Positions 41,330-52,362 of a DNA stretch of 64,000 nucleotides are shown piece by piece. The number at the start of each line of letters is the position of its first letter. Within the stretch, counting starts at the first letter, position 1. The stretch comes from Diploptera punctata. Lineage: Eukaryota > Arthropoda > Insecta > Blattodea > Blaberidae. The translations under genes were made by a program, and so were the position numbers. A model generated the notes under the pieces. That model made no database searches and was not told the origin of the DNA. It worked only from the letters and a program-made list of their open reading frames with translations. The stretch is from NCBI GenBank assembly GCA_030220185.1, contig JASPKZ010001230.1, positions 124,001 through 188,000 on the forward strand, given 5' to 3'.

Positions 41330-42310
41330 TAGAGACATGGGTTCTTCCATGGCTTAATTTAGTTACGCTTGTTTCCATAGATGTCAATGAGGGACATGTG
41401 TCAGTACATCGCCTCAAAGAGACATCTAGTAGGCAACCAAGCCATTACTCGGATGGTGATAAAACTCCAATCGCGACAGGCCTGGAAGGCCCTTGGCCTA
41501 CCAGCCGGCTGCTGGCCTCACATCCACATCTGTTAATCACAGAGGTAGACGATCATCTAGCCCAGGGGTCACCAATTGTCGGACCGCGGTCCGGATCCGG
41601 GCCCTGAGGCTTTGGTTTCCGGTCCGGTTAAATATTGAATGAATACAATTTTTTAACACCGATTAAGCATCGAATACAACCACTTGTACTAAATTTCATG
41701 TCATGATAGTATTATTGTTGGCTCGGTTGGCTGTACTGCTTTATGGTTAGAGATTTGACTGAAGATGAACGGGATTCCGTTTGAAACCTGGTATCGTGAA
41801 AAATTTGTGAAGTGAGATATTTGAATATTACTCTGACCATATGTTAAGTTTATCATAAACTTATTAATAATTATTAGAATTAATAACTGTGTACTACTGT
41901 GCTGTATCCTCTTAGTATTTACCATATTTTTGTTCAATGTGTGCAATTTATACTCCTAACAAAATTTAAATAATTTCCTTATAATATTAGTTACTTAATA
42001 AAAGCTTCGTATTTTTTTTAACTGTGGTTCCAGACCACGACTTAATTTTTACTACTTTGAAAATGTACCTCCATGAAATCTAAATGGTGGCCCCTGATCT
42101 AGCCAGTGTAGGGGTGACATGTGGCTACCATGTCGAGTCCCCCAACCATTATAGCTGGACTTAACCTGGAGTCGCTACTTATCGTAGCTACCCAAATGCT
42201 GGGTTGGCACCGGTCCAACACTGTCCGAAATTCCATGATAAAATTTCTTCCCCCATGGGAACTCGAACCAGCGCAAGTCCCGAAGGTCGGATAAATTAGG
42301 CTACGCTCAG
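41330..42310 (-). mobile_element. SINE-F, split by a hAT MITE
   Basis: The minus-strand tRNA head is near 42240-42290 (plus reading GGGAACTCGAACCAGCGCAA). The body continues through 42105 and, beyond the MITE, from 41562 to 41330. Shared blocks with 31105-31455 include GGTAGCTACGATAAG and GCCAGCAGCCGGCTGGTAGG. The outermost part, TTAGTTACGCTTGTTTCCAT, recurs near 10733 and 61130. Confidence 0.8.
41563..42096. mobile_element. 534-bp hAT MITE with 8-bp TSD ATCTAGCC
   Basis: Ends CAGGGGTCACCA and TGGTGGCCCCTG are inverted, and ATCTAGCC sits perfectly at 41555-41562 and 42097-42104. The CAG start and 8-bp TSD are diagnostic of hAT. Next to the left tip is GGACCGCGGTCC, a 12-bp palindrome. Internally 41754-41830 resembles the loop of the foldback at 61304-61480 (TTTGACTGAAGATG, GTGAGATAT). 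No transposase. Confidence 0.95.
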
Positions 42311-42344
42311 AGACACTAATTTAAACTTGTAGTTATTTTATGAG

Positions 42345-42512
42345 CCCTAATATATTCAGACTCGGAACCCACGGCTTAAATTCTCTCCCGGAGGACTTGT
42401 TCTTTTGATTGTGCATTCCTAAAAATAGCCTACATCGACACCGGCCGAGTTTGAACCCGCGAGCCTCGGGACTGCAGGCAAGGAACATAACCACTGTATC
42501 ACCGCAGCCGAA
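42345..42512 (-). mobile_element. SINE-E copy
   Basis: Plus reading GAGTTTGAACCCGCGAGCCT and AACCACTGTATCACCGC is the tRNA head; CAGACTCGGAACCCACGGC is the body shared with the other two SINE-E copies. Confidence 0.87.
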
Positions 42513-42914
42513 TAAATGTAGATATAGTTCTTCAAAATTATTTGGTAAGAGATTAGTACTTTGAGCTGTTTACTCCATCTCTTCACCACTCTGAATGGCC
42601 GAAATATCCGATTTTCATTTTGAGAAGTTTCTATTTAGTTTCTTTCATTTTTTTTATTGAGCGCACAATGTCAGATAATTCAGTAACTGGAATACCGTTT
42701 GTAAGTCCTACTATGGCTTGTGCTTCATAATTTATCCTTAATCTAGCATTTTAAAGTTTGAATCAAGTATACTATGACATACGTTTTTTAGATTTTATTC
42801 TTAATCTAGCATTTAAAATTTGAATTAAAGGTACTAGGCAAAAATCAATAAAACTAAATGTAGGCCTATAAAGTCACACACAGAAATGCATCATATAATG
42901 GAAATTGAACCTAA
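42513..42914. other. AT-rich spacer
   Basis: A short duplication TTTATTCTTAATCTAGCATTT occurs near 42733 and 42795. No gene supported. Confidence 0.5.
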
Positions 42915-43560
42915 TGACATATGAGGGAAATTTTGAAGAAGTGGCTTAATTCAAATGCGTAGGAAAAAGAATCACAAATAGGAATGAGATGTACAAAGAA
43001 ATTAAACATGGGCTCAATTCTGTAAATGCATGCTATTTATGCATTACAGGACTCCTGAAATCCCGACACCTTTCAAAAAACGTTAAACTGAAAATATATA
43101 AAACTGTTATTCGGTAGTTTTATGGATGCGAAACATTGACTCTTACTTTAAGGGGGGAAAGGAGATTACGAGTATTTGAGAATGAAGTTCTTAGGAAAAT
43201 TTTTGGAAAAGAGAGATGAACAGACAGGTGAATGGAGAAGGCTACTTAACAGTGAACTACATGGTTTTTATAGGAAGCCAGATATAAGAACAGTTAAATC
43301 TCGTAGACTGAGATAGACAAGACATGTGGCATGAATGGGGAATGAAAGAGGTGCATGGAAGCTTCTTGGTAGGAAAACCAGAGGGAAAACGTCCAGTTGG
43401 TGAACCAAGAATGAGGTGGGAGAATAGCATTAACCCTGATTGGAGGGAGGTGGATTATGCAGGGAATTATTGGAAAACATTGACTCAGGATAGGGATGTA
43501 TGGAGAGCTTATGTTCGCGCGGCCATGAATCTACAGGTTCGATAGTGCTAATGAGTTAGT
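42915..43560 (+). mobile_element. LINE-A, 5'-truncated, degenerate
   Basis: Covers FEEVAxFxxxGxxITNRNEM through the C-terminus to GATAGTGCTAATGAGTTAG. At least three frame changes; the last 70 codons are open (GKRPVGEPRMRWENSINPDW, DRDVWRAYVRAAMNLQVR). Confidence 0.92.
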
Positions 43561-43689
43561 TAGGCAAATTATAGGCCTAAGTTGTAAGTAAACATCGTAG
43601 AGGAGGCGTCGCGATATTTAAAATGATTGATAAATAATATTTTAGGAATAATTACTTAAAAATAGAATAAGACGTAAGTTCACATAGGC

Positions 43690-44465
43690 CTACATGTATT
43701 GTAAAATACTGAAATTACAGTTGTTCTTCTGCGCTACAGCCCTAATCCGTTCTTGGCTTCTCTCATATATTGCCTCCACTCTCATCCATTTGTAACATCC
43801 CTTTCCAGGATCTTAAAGGTCTAGGCCTACGTTGTTCATCCTTAACACATGACCTGCCAGCTGCAATTTTCTCAATTTAGCTATCTTCATTATAGTTGGC
43901 TCTTTATACATACACAAAACACACACACATATTTATATATTTCATTATTGTGTATAATTCTTCATAACCCTTTGCCATTTTATTTGTTTTTATTCAATGC
44001 CCAGGTTGCCATTTCGACATTTCTAGTGTTCTCTCCTGGCATTGGTTTAATTGTAACCCACTTCTAAAGTCGGGGCGCCTAGAAGGCGGAGTTACGTTAC
44101 CCCGATGATATGATGGGTGATAAATGAGGTGCCAGGAGACTTCTTAGCCTGAACTTAACCTAAATTCCAGGCCATGGGCAACCACAAGAATAATTTCCTT
44201 TTAAGGAAAAATTCCTATGGTTTGACCGGGGATCGAACGCGGGACCTCATGAATATGAGTAAGAAACGCTGGCCACTAGCCCATGAAGCGTCATTTTATT
44301 GGGTTCAGAATTCTCCTCGGTATCTTTCTTTCAAAAGTATTTAAAATATTTAATTTTCTATTTGTTGTTATCCATGTCTCGCAGCCATACAGGCCGATGT
44401 TGTAGTTCTTGTTATGTTTAATGGTTTCCTAGTACTGATATTATTATTTTATACATCTTATTTTT
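43690..44465 (-). pseudogene. LINE-D C-terminal region, split by SINE-D
   Basis: The upper minus-strand part reads NIGLYGCETWITTNRKLNIL then NTFERKIPRRILNP. After the SINE it resumes KEPTIMKIAKLRKLQLAGHV, LRMNN and a degenerate VEAIYERSQERIRAVAQ. The YGCETW, ILNP and LQLAGHVLRM order fits a LINE C-terminus of a family distinct from LINE-A. Confidence 0.78.
43985..44291 (-). mobile_element. SINE-D, full-length, with 9-bp TSD
   Basis: CATTTTATT at 43976-43984 and 44292-44300 flanks it. The tRNA head on the right reads, from plus, ACCGGGGATCGAACGCGGGA. The body contains GGGGCGCCTAGAAGGCGGAG, ATGATATGATGGGTGAT and GGAAAAATTCCTATGG. Confidence 0.92.
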
Positions 44466-44885
44466 AAGTACAATATAATAAATTATTTGAATAGTATACG
44501 AAATTTGATGCAAACTTCAGTGTTAACCGATCTGCAAAGAGCAAGTTGGGACTCATTCAGCCTCATAAGGACAACTGAATACCTATTTGAAAATAAAAGT
44601 ATCAAAATCCAGATAAGAAAACTGAAATTAAGGTTGAACAATATTGTTTAATGCTAACCTAGGGATCCTCAGAAATGTATTCTGCCTTGTCATTGATAAA
44701 AACTACTTCATTTGGTCTTGTCTCTTCGATGTTTTCTTGTTATGAATTTATTTTAGTATTTTTTTTTATATAGAACGAGTTGGGTTCGACCGTATCGTTT
44801 TAGACTCATATTTAGAAGGTATCCGATTTAAATCCTGGGATTTGCTAACATAGTCGGTAATTTTTTCCTGGTTTTACTCAATATT
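44466..44885. other. AT-rich spacer
   Basis: A weak tRNA-like pattern (AGACTCATATTTAGAAGGTATCC then GATTTAAATCCTGGG) lies at 44800-44860; not strong enough to call. Confidence 0.45.
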
Positions 44886-45632
44886 CGTAAGTAATGCCAC
44901 GAGTGATTTCCAAATTATCGATAAATTCACGACTCACGAAGTGAGGAGTGAATTTATGTAGAGAATTTGGAAATCAAGAGTGACATTTGTTAGGACTATT
45001 TAACGAATAAAATTAAGATGTTTACTCACAAATCATTATTTAAATATAGTTATTTTAAAATATTTATATATTTAACGTAAACGACGACGTTTGAAAATAA
45101 ATGATAAATGATTGGTACGCTTCATTTGCTTCTTTTGTTCATCACTGCAACCAGATCATAATAATATGTATTGCCAAAAGATCGCACTGTTGTAAGAATG
45201 CACGCTAGTGGAGAAATTTATAACGAACGTTATAGGTATTAATTAATTTCTGATGTCCTATGATGTAAATATGTCAGTTATATTTTTCTGCGTCATTTCC
45301 TGGAAAATAATTCGTTTAAGAAAGTGCAAACAGTGGTTTCTTTTTATTTTGTGGTATAATCAATTGTTACAAATGTTTTTATATTCTCTCTCTCATGCGC
45401 TTTCTGTTGACATTCATGTACTATATATATATATATATATATATATAATCTGGTAGCTGTCACTGCAAAATAATGCTATGACCTGTCCTTAAAAAGGAGG
45501 TGCTTTCTTTATTATAATAAACATTAGTTGGTAAATTTTAGGCGAAACACGACTGTGATTGGTTGTAAATAAAAAATCATTGAAATGTGATTGGTCATTG
45601 ACTCCCATTTGGGGCATGAGTTAAATAGTCAA
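44886..45632 (-). repeat. Repeat T, copy 5
   Basis: A full-length single copy in inverse orientation to copies 1-4, with a TA microsatellite (45421-45447) in its middle. It carries the ATTGGTCATTGACTCCCATTT end on the right. Confidence 0.92.
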
Positions 45633-45777
45633 GGTAAGTACTGGATTGGACTTTCATTAATATGAATAATTTAAGTTGACGGATTAGAGAAGTGTAAGTT
45701 ATTTTCGTCGGCAGTAAAATATTGTAACGATTAAAATGGATCGTCAGAAATCCAATTCAAGCCTCTATTTAACATTT

Positions 45778-46086
45778 ATGTACCACTGTGGTCTCGATGT
45801 AGCGTGCTGCCTTGTCACGCAGCGGGCCGGGTCCGTTTCCCGGTCGGGACAGGCTCCTGGGTGATGTTTTTCGGGGGTTTTCCTCACCTGTAAGAAATGT
45901 CAGGATGCTTAGGGTCCAACGGTCCCCGAAAATCATCCTTCCATCATCATCATCCTTCACCGGTGTGGAAAGCAACGAGAAGCTACCACATCTATAATTC
46001 CCTAGTAAAGCTGCAAAGCATAGCATGAATATGCTATGATTGCAGTGAAAGGCCTGCCCTCGGGCAGAATTACTATGGATAGATGG
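45778..46086 (+). mobile_element. SINE-A with 11-bp target duplication
   Basis: ATTTAACATTT at 45767-45777 and 46087-46097. The tRNA head and central domain carry substitutions; the 3' hairpins are intact in stem (TAGCAT-GAAT-ATGCTA and CTGCC-CTCG-GGCAG). Confidence 0.94.
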
Positions 46087-46587
46087 ATTTAACATTTGGA
46101 TCCAGATGACACCCTAAAATTATATTAAAACTTTTTTTGTTTCCGAATTTATTACCGTATTTTTGAGTTATGTTTTATGGAATACAAAAGAAAACATTAC
46201 TTGCACAACTGTATCATGTCTGTTCTTTTGCACATCTGGTTCAAAAGAATAGCCAGAAGCTTAAATAGCAGATCTTGCATAATAGTCTTTCAATAACCTT
46301 ATTTATATAAATACTGTAGTTTATATAAAAAATGAATATAAAATTCAATAATACCCTGAATTCAAAATACTGCTAGGGTGGACTATATAATTATAATGAC
46401 TACAGAATTTTCATTAAAGACGAGAAAACCTTAATATAGGTATACGATGCTCAAATCAGTTATTTTAAAAAATAATTAAAACTAATTATTTAAGGCAACT
46501 AAACACTACATTTTTAAAGCTTAAATGTACACTTAGCGCAAAATGTCAGGTTAATTAGAATCAGATACATATATATTTTTATAGTGT
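46087..46587. other. AT-rich spacer
   Basis: No supported feature. Confidence 0.5.
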
Positions 46588-46704
46588 TCTGTCCTAGGCC
46601 ACGTCTTTCACTGTAATCATAACATTTTCATTCTATGCTTTGCAGCCTTCTAATAATTATAGGTGTGGTAGCTTCCCGTAGCTTTCTACGCCGAGGATGA
46701 TGAT

Positions 46705-46705
<1 letters not shown>
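46588..46705 (-). mobile_element. SINE-A 3' fragment
   Basis: Keeps the 3' module only (CTTTCACTGTAATCATAACA, TAGCTTCCCGTAGCTTTC). Hairpin stems are eroded here, unlike in the full copies. It runs into a CT microsatellite. Confidence 0.8.

Positions 46706-46790
<85 letters not shown>
46706..46790. repeat. CT microsatellite
   Basis: About 42 CT units with one interruption (CTCCTCTC). Confidence 0.98.
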
Positions 46791-46794
<4 letters not shown>

Positions 46795-46856
46795 ATATAC
46801 ATAGGCATATATATAACTGACTCCCCATAAGAGATTTTAAAGCATTTACATTTAAT

Positions 46857-47070
46857 GAGTTCGAGGTAGTAAGTTGGCCCCTAAATCTGAAGTTCGCGGG
46901 TTCGATCCTGGAAAATGTTTTGAGGAAAATTCGATAAAGCAACTTGCTTTGAATGAGAAATAATATAAACTGCCGGTCCCATGTAACTGATCAATGGAAC
47001 GTTAAACAATCCTCCGAAATGAAAAGCACATCCCTCGCAAAATTACTTAGTTTAGGAACTCACTCTCGGG
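46857..47070 (+). mobile_element. tRNA-headed SINE-I
   Basis: GAGTTCGAGGTAGTAAGTTG as A-box region and GCGGGTTCGATCCTGG as B box, followed by ~150 bp with TGCCGGTCCCATGTAACTGA. Single copy here; the 3' boundary is a guess. Confidence 0.6.
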
Positions 47071-47554
47071 ATTCGCGATCAATCGTCATTGAAAAAAAGA
47101 AACGAACAAACAACATGATTAAATCTTAAAAGCTACTTTAAGATTTGAGTTTAATGCAGGCATAACGCATACTTAAAATAATACAAGCTATTTTTATATG
47201 AAAAACATGTTGCCAAACACTTTTTATGTAACTTCCTTTATGTGAGCTTTTTTTTTTACTGTTTACGCAAAGAGTAGCTTCCTTAATGGTGACTAATCCG
47301 TAACGGATTCTTTACTTTAATAAAAAAGAACTGTAAACTGTTTATTGATCTTGTTGGTTTCGCAATTTCTTAACGTAAGATTGTTACAGGGTGTTAAAAA
47401 ATGCTTAGGATGGAGAAGACATAAAAGTCAACCAAGCGTCGGAAACTCTTACTCTGAGAATACAGACCATGTGGAAGTAAACAAAGAGGGAGAAAGAGAT
47501 GGCCACTTTGAGCATTGTAGCATTGATTAAAACAATAAATAATATAAAGCACGT
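47071..47554. other. Spacer
   Basis: A 61-codon frame at 47345-47530 shows no domain. Confidence 0.45.
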
Positions 47555-47755
47555 AGCCTAGCTTTGTTTTATTCTCCATGCTTGCTCTACTCTCGTATGT
47601 GCCTGGGCATGTTCAGCCCTCACTCTTAAATGTAAATATGCTTAATATACAAACAATATTTAAGTTTCCTACTTATAGAAATTTGGCGATGAGATTTTTT
47701 ATACTTTCTTTGTCCATTCGTTGTTCCTTAGGAATCTAAAACAGGGACGTCCAAA
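47555..47755 (+). repeat. Repeat X, uninterrupted copy
   Basis: The segment ATGTTCAGCCCTCACTC...AATATGCTTAATATAC...TTTGGCGATGAGATTTTTTA...CCTTAGGAATCTAAA is contiguous here. The second copy (49428-50905) is split by LINE-I and a MITE insertion. GTAGCCTAGCTTTGTTTTAT at 47556 recurs in the foldback loop at 49160. Confidence 0.82.
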
Positions 47756-47831
47756 CTAAAGCCCTCCGTCACTTTCTTATCCAGCCCCTGTAGGCCTGTA
47801 ACATGCTAATAAACTAAAATATGCTAAGGGT

Positions 47832-48866
47832 AAACTAACTCACTGGCACTATCGAACCCGTAGGTTCATGGCCGCGCGGACATAAGCTCTCCATACATCC
47901 CTATCCTGAGCTAATGTTTTCCAATCATTCCCTGTATGATATACTTCCCTCAAATCATAGTTAATGTTATTCTCCCACCTCATTATTGGTCTACTAACTG
48001 CGTTTTCCCTCTGGTTTTCCTACAAGAAGCTTCCATGCACATATTTAATTCCTCAATCGTGTCACATGTCCTGCCCATCGCAGTCTGCGACACTTAACTT
48101 ATTATATCTAGCTTCGTATAAAGAACATGTAGTCACTGTCATGTAGTCTCCTCCATTCACCTGTCTGTTCATCTCTCTTTGGTCCTAAAATTTTTCTAAG
48201 TACTTTACTCTCAAATACTCGTAATCTCCTTTCCTCCCTTAAAGTAAGAGTGCATGTTTCGCATCCATATAATATAATTGGTAGAATAGTTTCATATATT
48301 TTTTCAGTTTAAAGTTTTTTTTTTCAAAGGAGTTGGAATGTCAAGAGCCTCTGTAATGCATAATAGCACGCATTGTCAGAATTGAGCCTATGCTTAATTT
48401 ATTTGTGCATCTCATTCCTTTTTGTGAATATTGTTCCTAGGTATTTGAATTCAGCCACTTTCTGAAAATTTCCCTCATTTGTCATTAGTTATCCATTTCC
48501 ATTGTATAATGTATTTCTATGTGTGACCATATATTTAGTTTAATTGCTATTCTTGTCCCCATTTCTTAGTGTTACTCAATAGTGTGTGCGTGTTGGCCTT
48601 TAGTATCTCCTCGCTATCGCCCAGTAGTAGGCTGCTACATCGGCAACATAAACTAACAGCTTATTAATACCATTGAGTTGTAGGCCTTCTTCATCCTCTA
48701 AATATTTGTTGGCATGCTCTAGTACAAAATTGAATAGTAGAGGAGATAGTGCATCTCCTTGCTTCAACCAATTGTGGATTTCAAAAGTATCCGAAAACTG
48801 TTTCCCTACACGCACCCTACTCTTTGTGCCATTTAGAAGCATTCGTATAAGTCTAACTTTTTAGGA
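47832..48866 (-). mobile_element. LINE-A, long truncated copy
   Basis: Extends a little further 5' than the copy at 15389-16398 (to a degenerate VRLIRMLLNGTKSRVRVGKQ). Reading frame is broken at several points: YADD has become YVADVA after an insertion near 48635, and GRPRMRW is damaged near 48000. Confidence 0.93.
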
Positions 48867-48943
48867 ATTCCTAACCCCAGCAGGATAGCCTACTATATAA
48901 CTTCAGGGTAGGCATATAATATTAGTCTATCAGTAATGAAACA

Positions 48944-49416
48944 AGAACCAAGCTCTCTAGGCTATGCCATCTCCGTTCATCCGTAAGTTGAGACATTCAT
49001 CTTTCAATTGCTCACGGATTTTTTAAAATAATCTTCTTAGCACTTGATGTTGAATAGAGTGAGCCAGTTAGAGTAGGTTCTGCATGACCCACATAATTAA
49101 CCACGGAGAAACGGGCTGAGAGTCGCTCTTCGTGGAAAGTTTGGTTCTTGAATACCGGCTGTAGCCTAGCTTTGTTTTATTCTCAGTAACTTGTTTAGAT
49201 CGGTATTTAAGAACCAAGTTTTCCGCGAAGAGCGACTCTGAGCCCGTCTCTCCGTTGTTAATTACGTAGGTCATGCAGAACCTACTCTAACTGGCTCACT
49301 TTATCCAACATCATGTGCTAACAAACATTTATTTAAAAAAAAAATTGGGGAAAATTGAAAGATGAGAACTTCAACTTACGGGAGACGGAGATGGCATGGT
49401 CTGAGAGCTTGGTTCT
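48944..49416. mobile_element. Large foldback element with ~212-bp arms
   Basis: Left arm 48944-49155 and right arm 49201-49415 are inverted copies with scattered changes (GAACCAAGCTCTC, GTTAGAGTAGGTTCTGCATG, GAAGAGCGACTCT and complements). The 45-bp loop contains GTAGCCTAGCTTTGTTTTAT, also found at the start of repeat X. Confidence 0.92.
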
Positions 49417-49483
49417 AGAATACCGGCCTTATTGTATTGTACCTGGATATGCTCAGCACTCACTAATATGCTTATTATAGAAA

Positions 49484-50205
49484 TACTAAAAGAAGAATAT
49501 GAAAAATGGGGACTTTATATAAACATTGAGAAAATTAAATACCTGTGTATAGGAGAAGAAATGGAAAATATAAATTTCAACAATGGAGAAGAACTAAAAC
49601 CTAGTATTGAATGCACTTATTTAGGAACAAAATTAGACCATTCAGGCGATAACACAGTGGAAATTAAAAATAGAATCGCACAAACAAAACAAGCAATAAA
49701 TGCATTAAACTCTGTTTGGTGGAGCAAAAATATTACAAAAAATAGAAAATTACAAATATATCAAACCATAATTCAGAGCATTTTAACATATGGTGCTGAA
49801 GTCTGGCAAATTCCTACCAGGGAAATTAAAAGAATTTTAAGTACAGAAATGGATGTTTTAAGAAGATCAGCTGGAAAATCTAGAATGCATAGAATACAAA
49901 ATAAAGAAATAAGGAAAATTATGGGTGTACAAGAGGAGCCGGATATCACAGACATTATAGAAAAGAAAAGATTACAGTGGTATGGCCATGTCAAAAGAAT
50001 GCCAGAGCAAATATTGCCAAAAATTGTTATGGAATGGTTCCCAATGGAAAGGAGGAAGAGAGGAAGACCGAAGAAAACTTGGATAGAAGGGATACAAGCA
50101 GCTATGAATATTAGAGGAATGGAGGAAGATCAATGGATGGACAGAGAGGAATGGCGTTTGGTTTCCGGAAGACAGCGGCAGCTGCCATGATACCGGATGA
50201 TGATG
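49484..50205 (+). mobile_element. LINE-I, 5'-truncated, long open frame
   Basis: One open frame to 50190: EEYEKWGLYINIEKIKYLCI, CTYLGTKLDHSGDNTVEIKN, WWSKNITKNRKLQIYQTIIQ, SILTYGAEVWQIPTREIKRI, RLQWYGHVKRMPEQILPKIV and RRKRGRPKKTWIEGIQAAMN. This is the region after the YADD motif, with WYGHVKRM and GRPKKTW, resembling RTE-like C-termini. ATAGAAA (49477-49483 and 50206-50212) is the target duplication and the tail is GATGATG. No stop interrupts it, so it is a relatively young but truncated insertion. Confidence 0.93.
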
Positions 50206-50267
50206 ATAGAAACAATATTTGTTTTAATTTCCTCCTCATAGAAATTTGACGATGAGATTTTTTATAC

Positions 50268-50747
50268 TTTTTTGGTCGATGTGACTAATTTCTTATACTT
50301 ACCAATATTGTTGTTACTGGAAATAAGTCAACGTTCCCACATCTAACCTGGTTGCTATGCAAACAAAAGAAATCGCAATGCTGATACTCAAAAAGTACAC
50401 GTTCGGTAAGTGAAATGAACATTTCTTGAATGTTTTATACACTAACTCGTACCTTTCTTTAGACTTTTCCGGAAATAATGCAGAACACTCTCCAGGCTTC
50501 TTCAATTTTTCTATCATCTACCATGACTCCTTCCATAATAAAATTATCAAACAGATTCTAATCACGGTACTATATACATACAAAAATGTATCCACAGCCA
50601 ACAATTCTTGCTTATAATAAAACAAATGAAAAGCTACTAGCAACGATCACCAAATGTTTCTTTCTCATAGAAGTAATTTACATCCAACCAATATTTTAAT
50701 TAATTTATTACTATATTTAATAAAATTTAGTCACATCGACCAAAAAA
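50268..50747. mobile_element. 480-bp MITE
   Basis: Inverted ends TTTTTTGGTCGATGTGACTA and complement (50268-50291 and 50724-50747). A further 125 bp to 50872, including hairpin ACAAGTGATTACCTCACTTG, is also absent from repeat X at 47690. TATACT occurs at 50263-50268 and 50873-50878 and may be a TSD for the whole block. Confidence 0.83.
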
Positions 50748-50905
50748 TAGTATGTAATATACATGAGGTAAGCACGAAACAGATCTCGAAAATTGGGAAA
50801 AAAAAACAAACAAAACAAAAAAAAAAACTTTTTCTCGATCGGTAACAAGTGATTACCTCACTTGTATAGCAATATACTATTTCTGTGTCCACTGATATTC
50901 CTTAA

Positions 50906-51217
50906 GAATCTAAAGCATAGAAATCAAGTTCTTGAAAAACTTCCTTATGATATTGAATTTGTAATTATTCGATAAATTATCTTTTTATATCAGGCCTATT
51001 TGTAAATGATACACCGCATGTTTTACTTTGGCCACGCGATGAAGTTTAGTTAAAACAATACATATTGTTCCTCAGATAGATGGATCATCGGTTGATTAAT
51101 GTCTTTGACATCGTCCTATTCCTAATAGCCTATTTTGTCGGTCCATCCAATCTCCTGTTACAATATTAAATATCCATCTTTTATAACCTTTTTGCAGGTG
51201 TGTGTGTATCAGCATAA
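50906..51217. other. Spacer
   Basis: No supported feature. Confidence 0.45.
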
Positions 51218-51425
51218 GAAAAACGTTTTGAAGAAGTGGAGGAATTCAAAATCCTAGGAACAATAATTACACACACCAGGCACAAAAGAAATCAAACATA
51301 AGCTCAACTCTGGAAATTCATGCTACTATACGTTATAGAGACAGGCCTACTCGTATCATTCCAACTTCTCTAAAAATGTTTAAAAAAACATAAATCGGCA
51401 ATTATTCTAGTTATATGCATGCAAA

Positions 51426-52150
51426 GTAGCATTTTTTGCGCTATAGTGCGTTTTGTCATACAGCAATGACGACCTTGATTGAAAGTTCGACTTTCTACAT
51501 TTCGGGGTTGCCAACCTAAATAACTATACTGTAATAATATATAGGCCTATTACAAACGCGTGTGGGAAGTAAAACCACTGCCCTCTATGTATACTACATA
51601 CTTACTCTTACTTACTCACTGGCACTATCGAACCTGTAGGTTCATGGCCGCGCGGACATAAGCTCTCCATACATCCCTATCCTGAGCTAATGCTTTCCAA
51701 TCATTCCCTGTATAATCTGGCCTATGTATATTCTACTACATATAATGTATAATACAAAAAAAAATATCCAAAAGGTAGTGTTAATATACATTATACGAAA
51801 CAAATCACTGCATTTTAAATGAACTGAACTTTATTTGAAACAATATAAAATAATAAATACTACTTGCCGCCATTTTATAACTAATTCGTGCCACGGCCTC
51901 CTATAATTTCAACAAATAAACATTGCCCACACTGTTAACGTTAGTCAGTTGTTTATAATAAACGCAAGTATTTCCAACAAATATATTATTTTACTATGAT
52001 TTATTATTTTGAAAACACCATCGCGAAAAAAATAATGTACAGCGCACGTTTGTGAAGTGTTTTGCAGAATCTCGGAAATTAAAAACCTCGCTATCGCTCA
52101 GTTTTTAGACATTTTCCTCTATTCTCTAAAAAAAACATTTCCCAACCTCG
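51426..52150 (-). repeat. Repeat R1, inverse copy inside LINE-A
   Basis: Complement of 25275-26180 without its MITE. It carries the uninterrupted site TGTTAACGTTAGTC and is itself split by a young LINE-A tail at 51601-51720. Confidence 0.88.
51601..51720 (-). mobile_element. Very short young LINE-A insertion in R1
   Basis: Only the last ~118 bp of LINE-A plus two extra bases. CTATGTATACTACATA at the left (to 51600) and CTATGTATATTCTACTACATA at the right (51722-51742) form an imperfect target duplication. R1 at about 26003 shows the empty site. Confidence 0.88.
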
Positions 52151-52362
52151 CATCGTAATATACTATTACTTAATGATACGTATAGTGCTCGAGAACAAAA
52201 TGCTTAGGACAATTCTTGTACGTCAGACGAATAGGTGACTAAAAAAAAGCACAACTTCTTACATGAACACCAGAATGGCATGATTGGAATATATTATAGT
52301 TGAGGATACCGAGAGCTTGTATTCGCGCGGCCATTTACCTCCGAGTGTGATGGTGCAAATTA

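Larger units (their letters stand above)
49428..50905 (+). repeat. Repeat X, copy split by LINE-I and a MITE
   Basis: Collinear with 47585-47755 when 49484-50212 and about 50269-50872 are removed. This defines both insertions by comparison with the uninterrupted copy. Confidence 0.78.
51218..52362 (+). mobile_element. Old LINE-A copy, split by R1
   Basis: 51218-51425 encodes a degenerate FEEVEEFKILGTIITHTRHK and on to ILVICMQS. It resumes after R1 at about 52160 with VLENKMLRTIL and ends near 52362 with AGCTTGTATTCGCGCGGCCA. Highly diverged from other LINE-A copies. Confidence 0.75.

Noticed and set aside
44800..44860. tRNA-like SINE head
   Set aside because: Only a weak B-box-like match (GATTTAAATCC) and no A box at the right distance.
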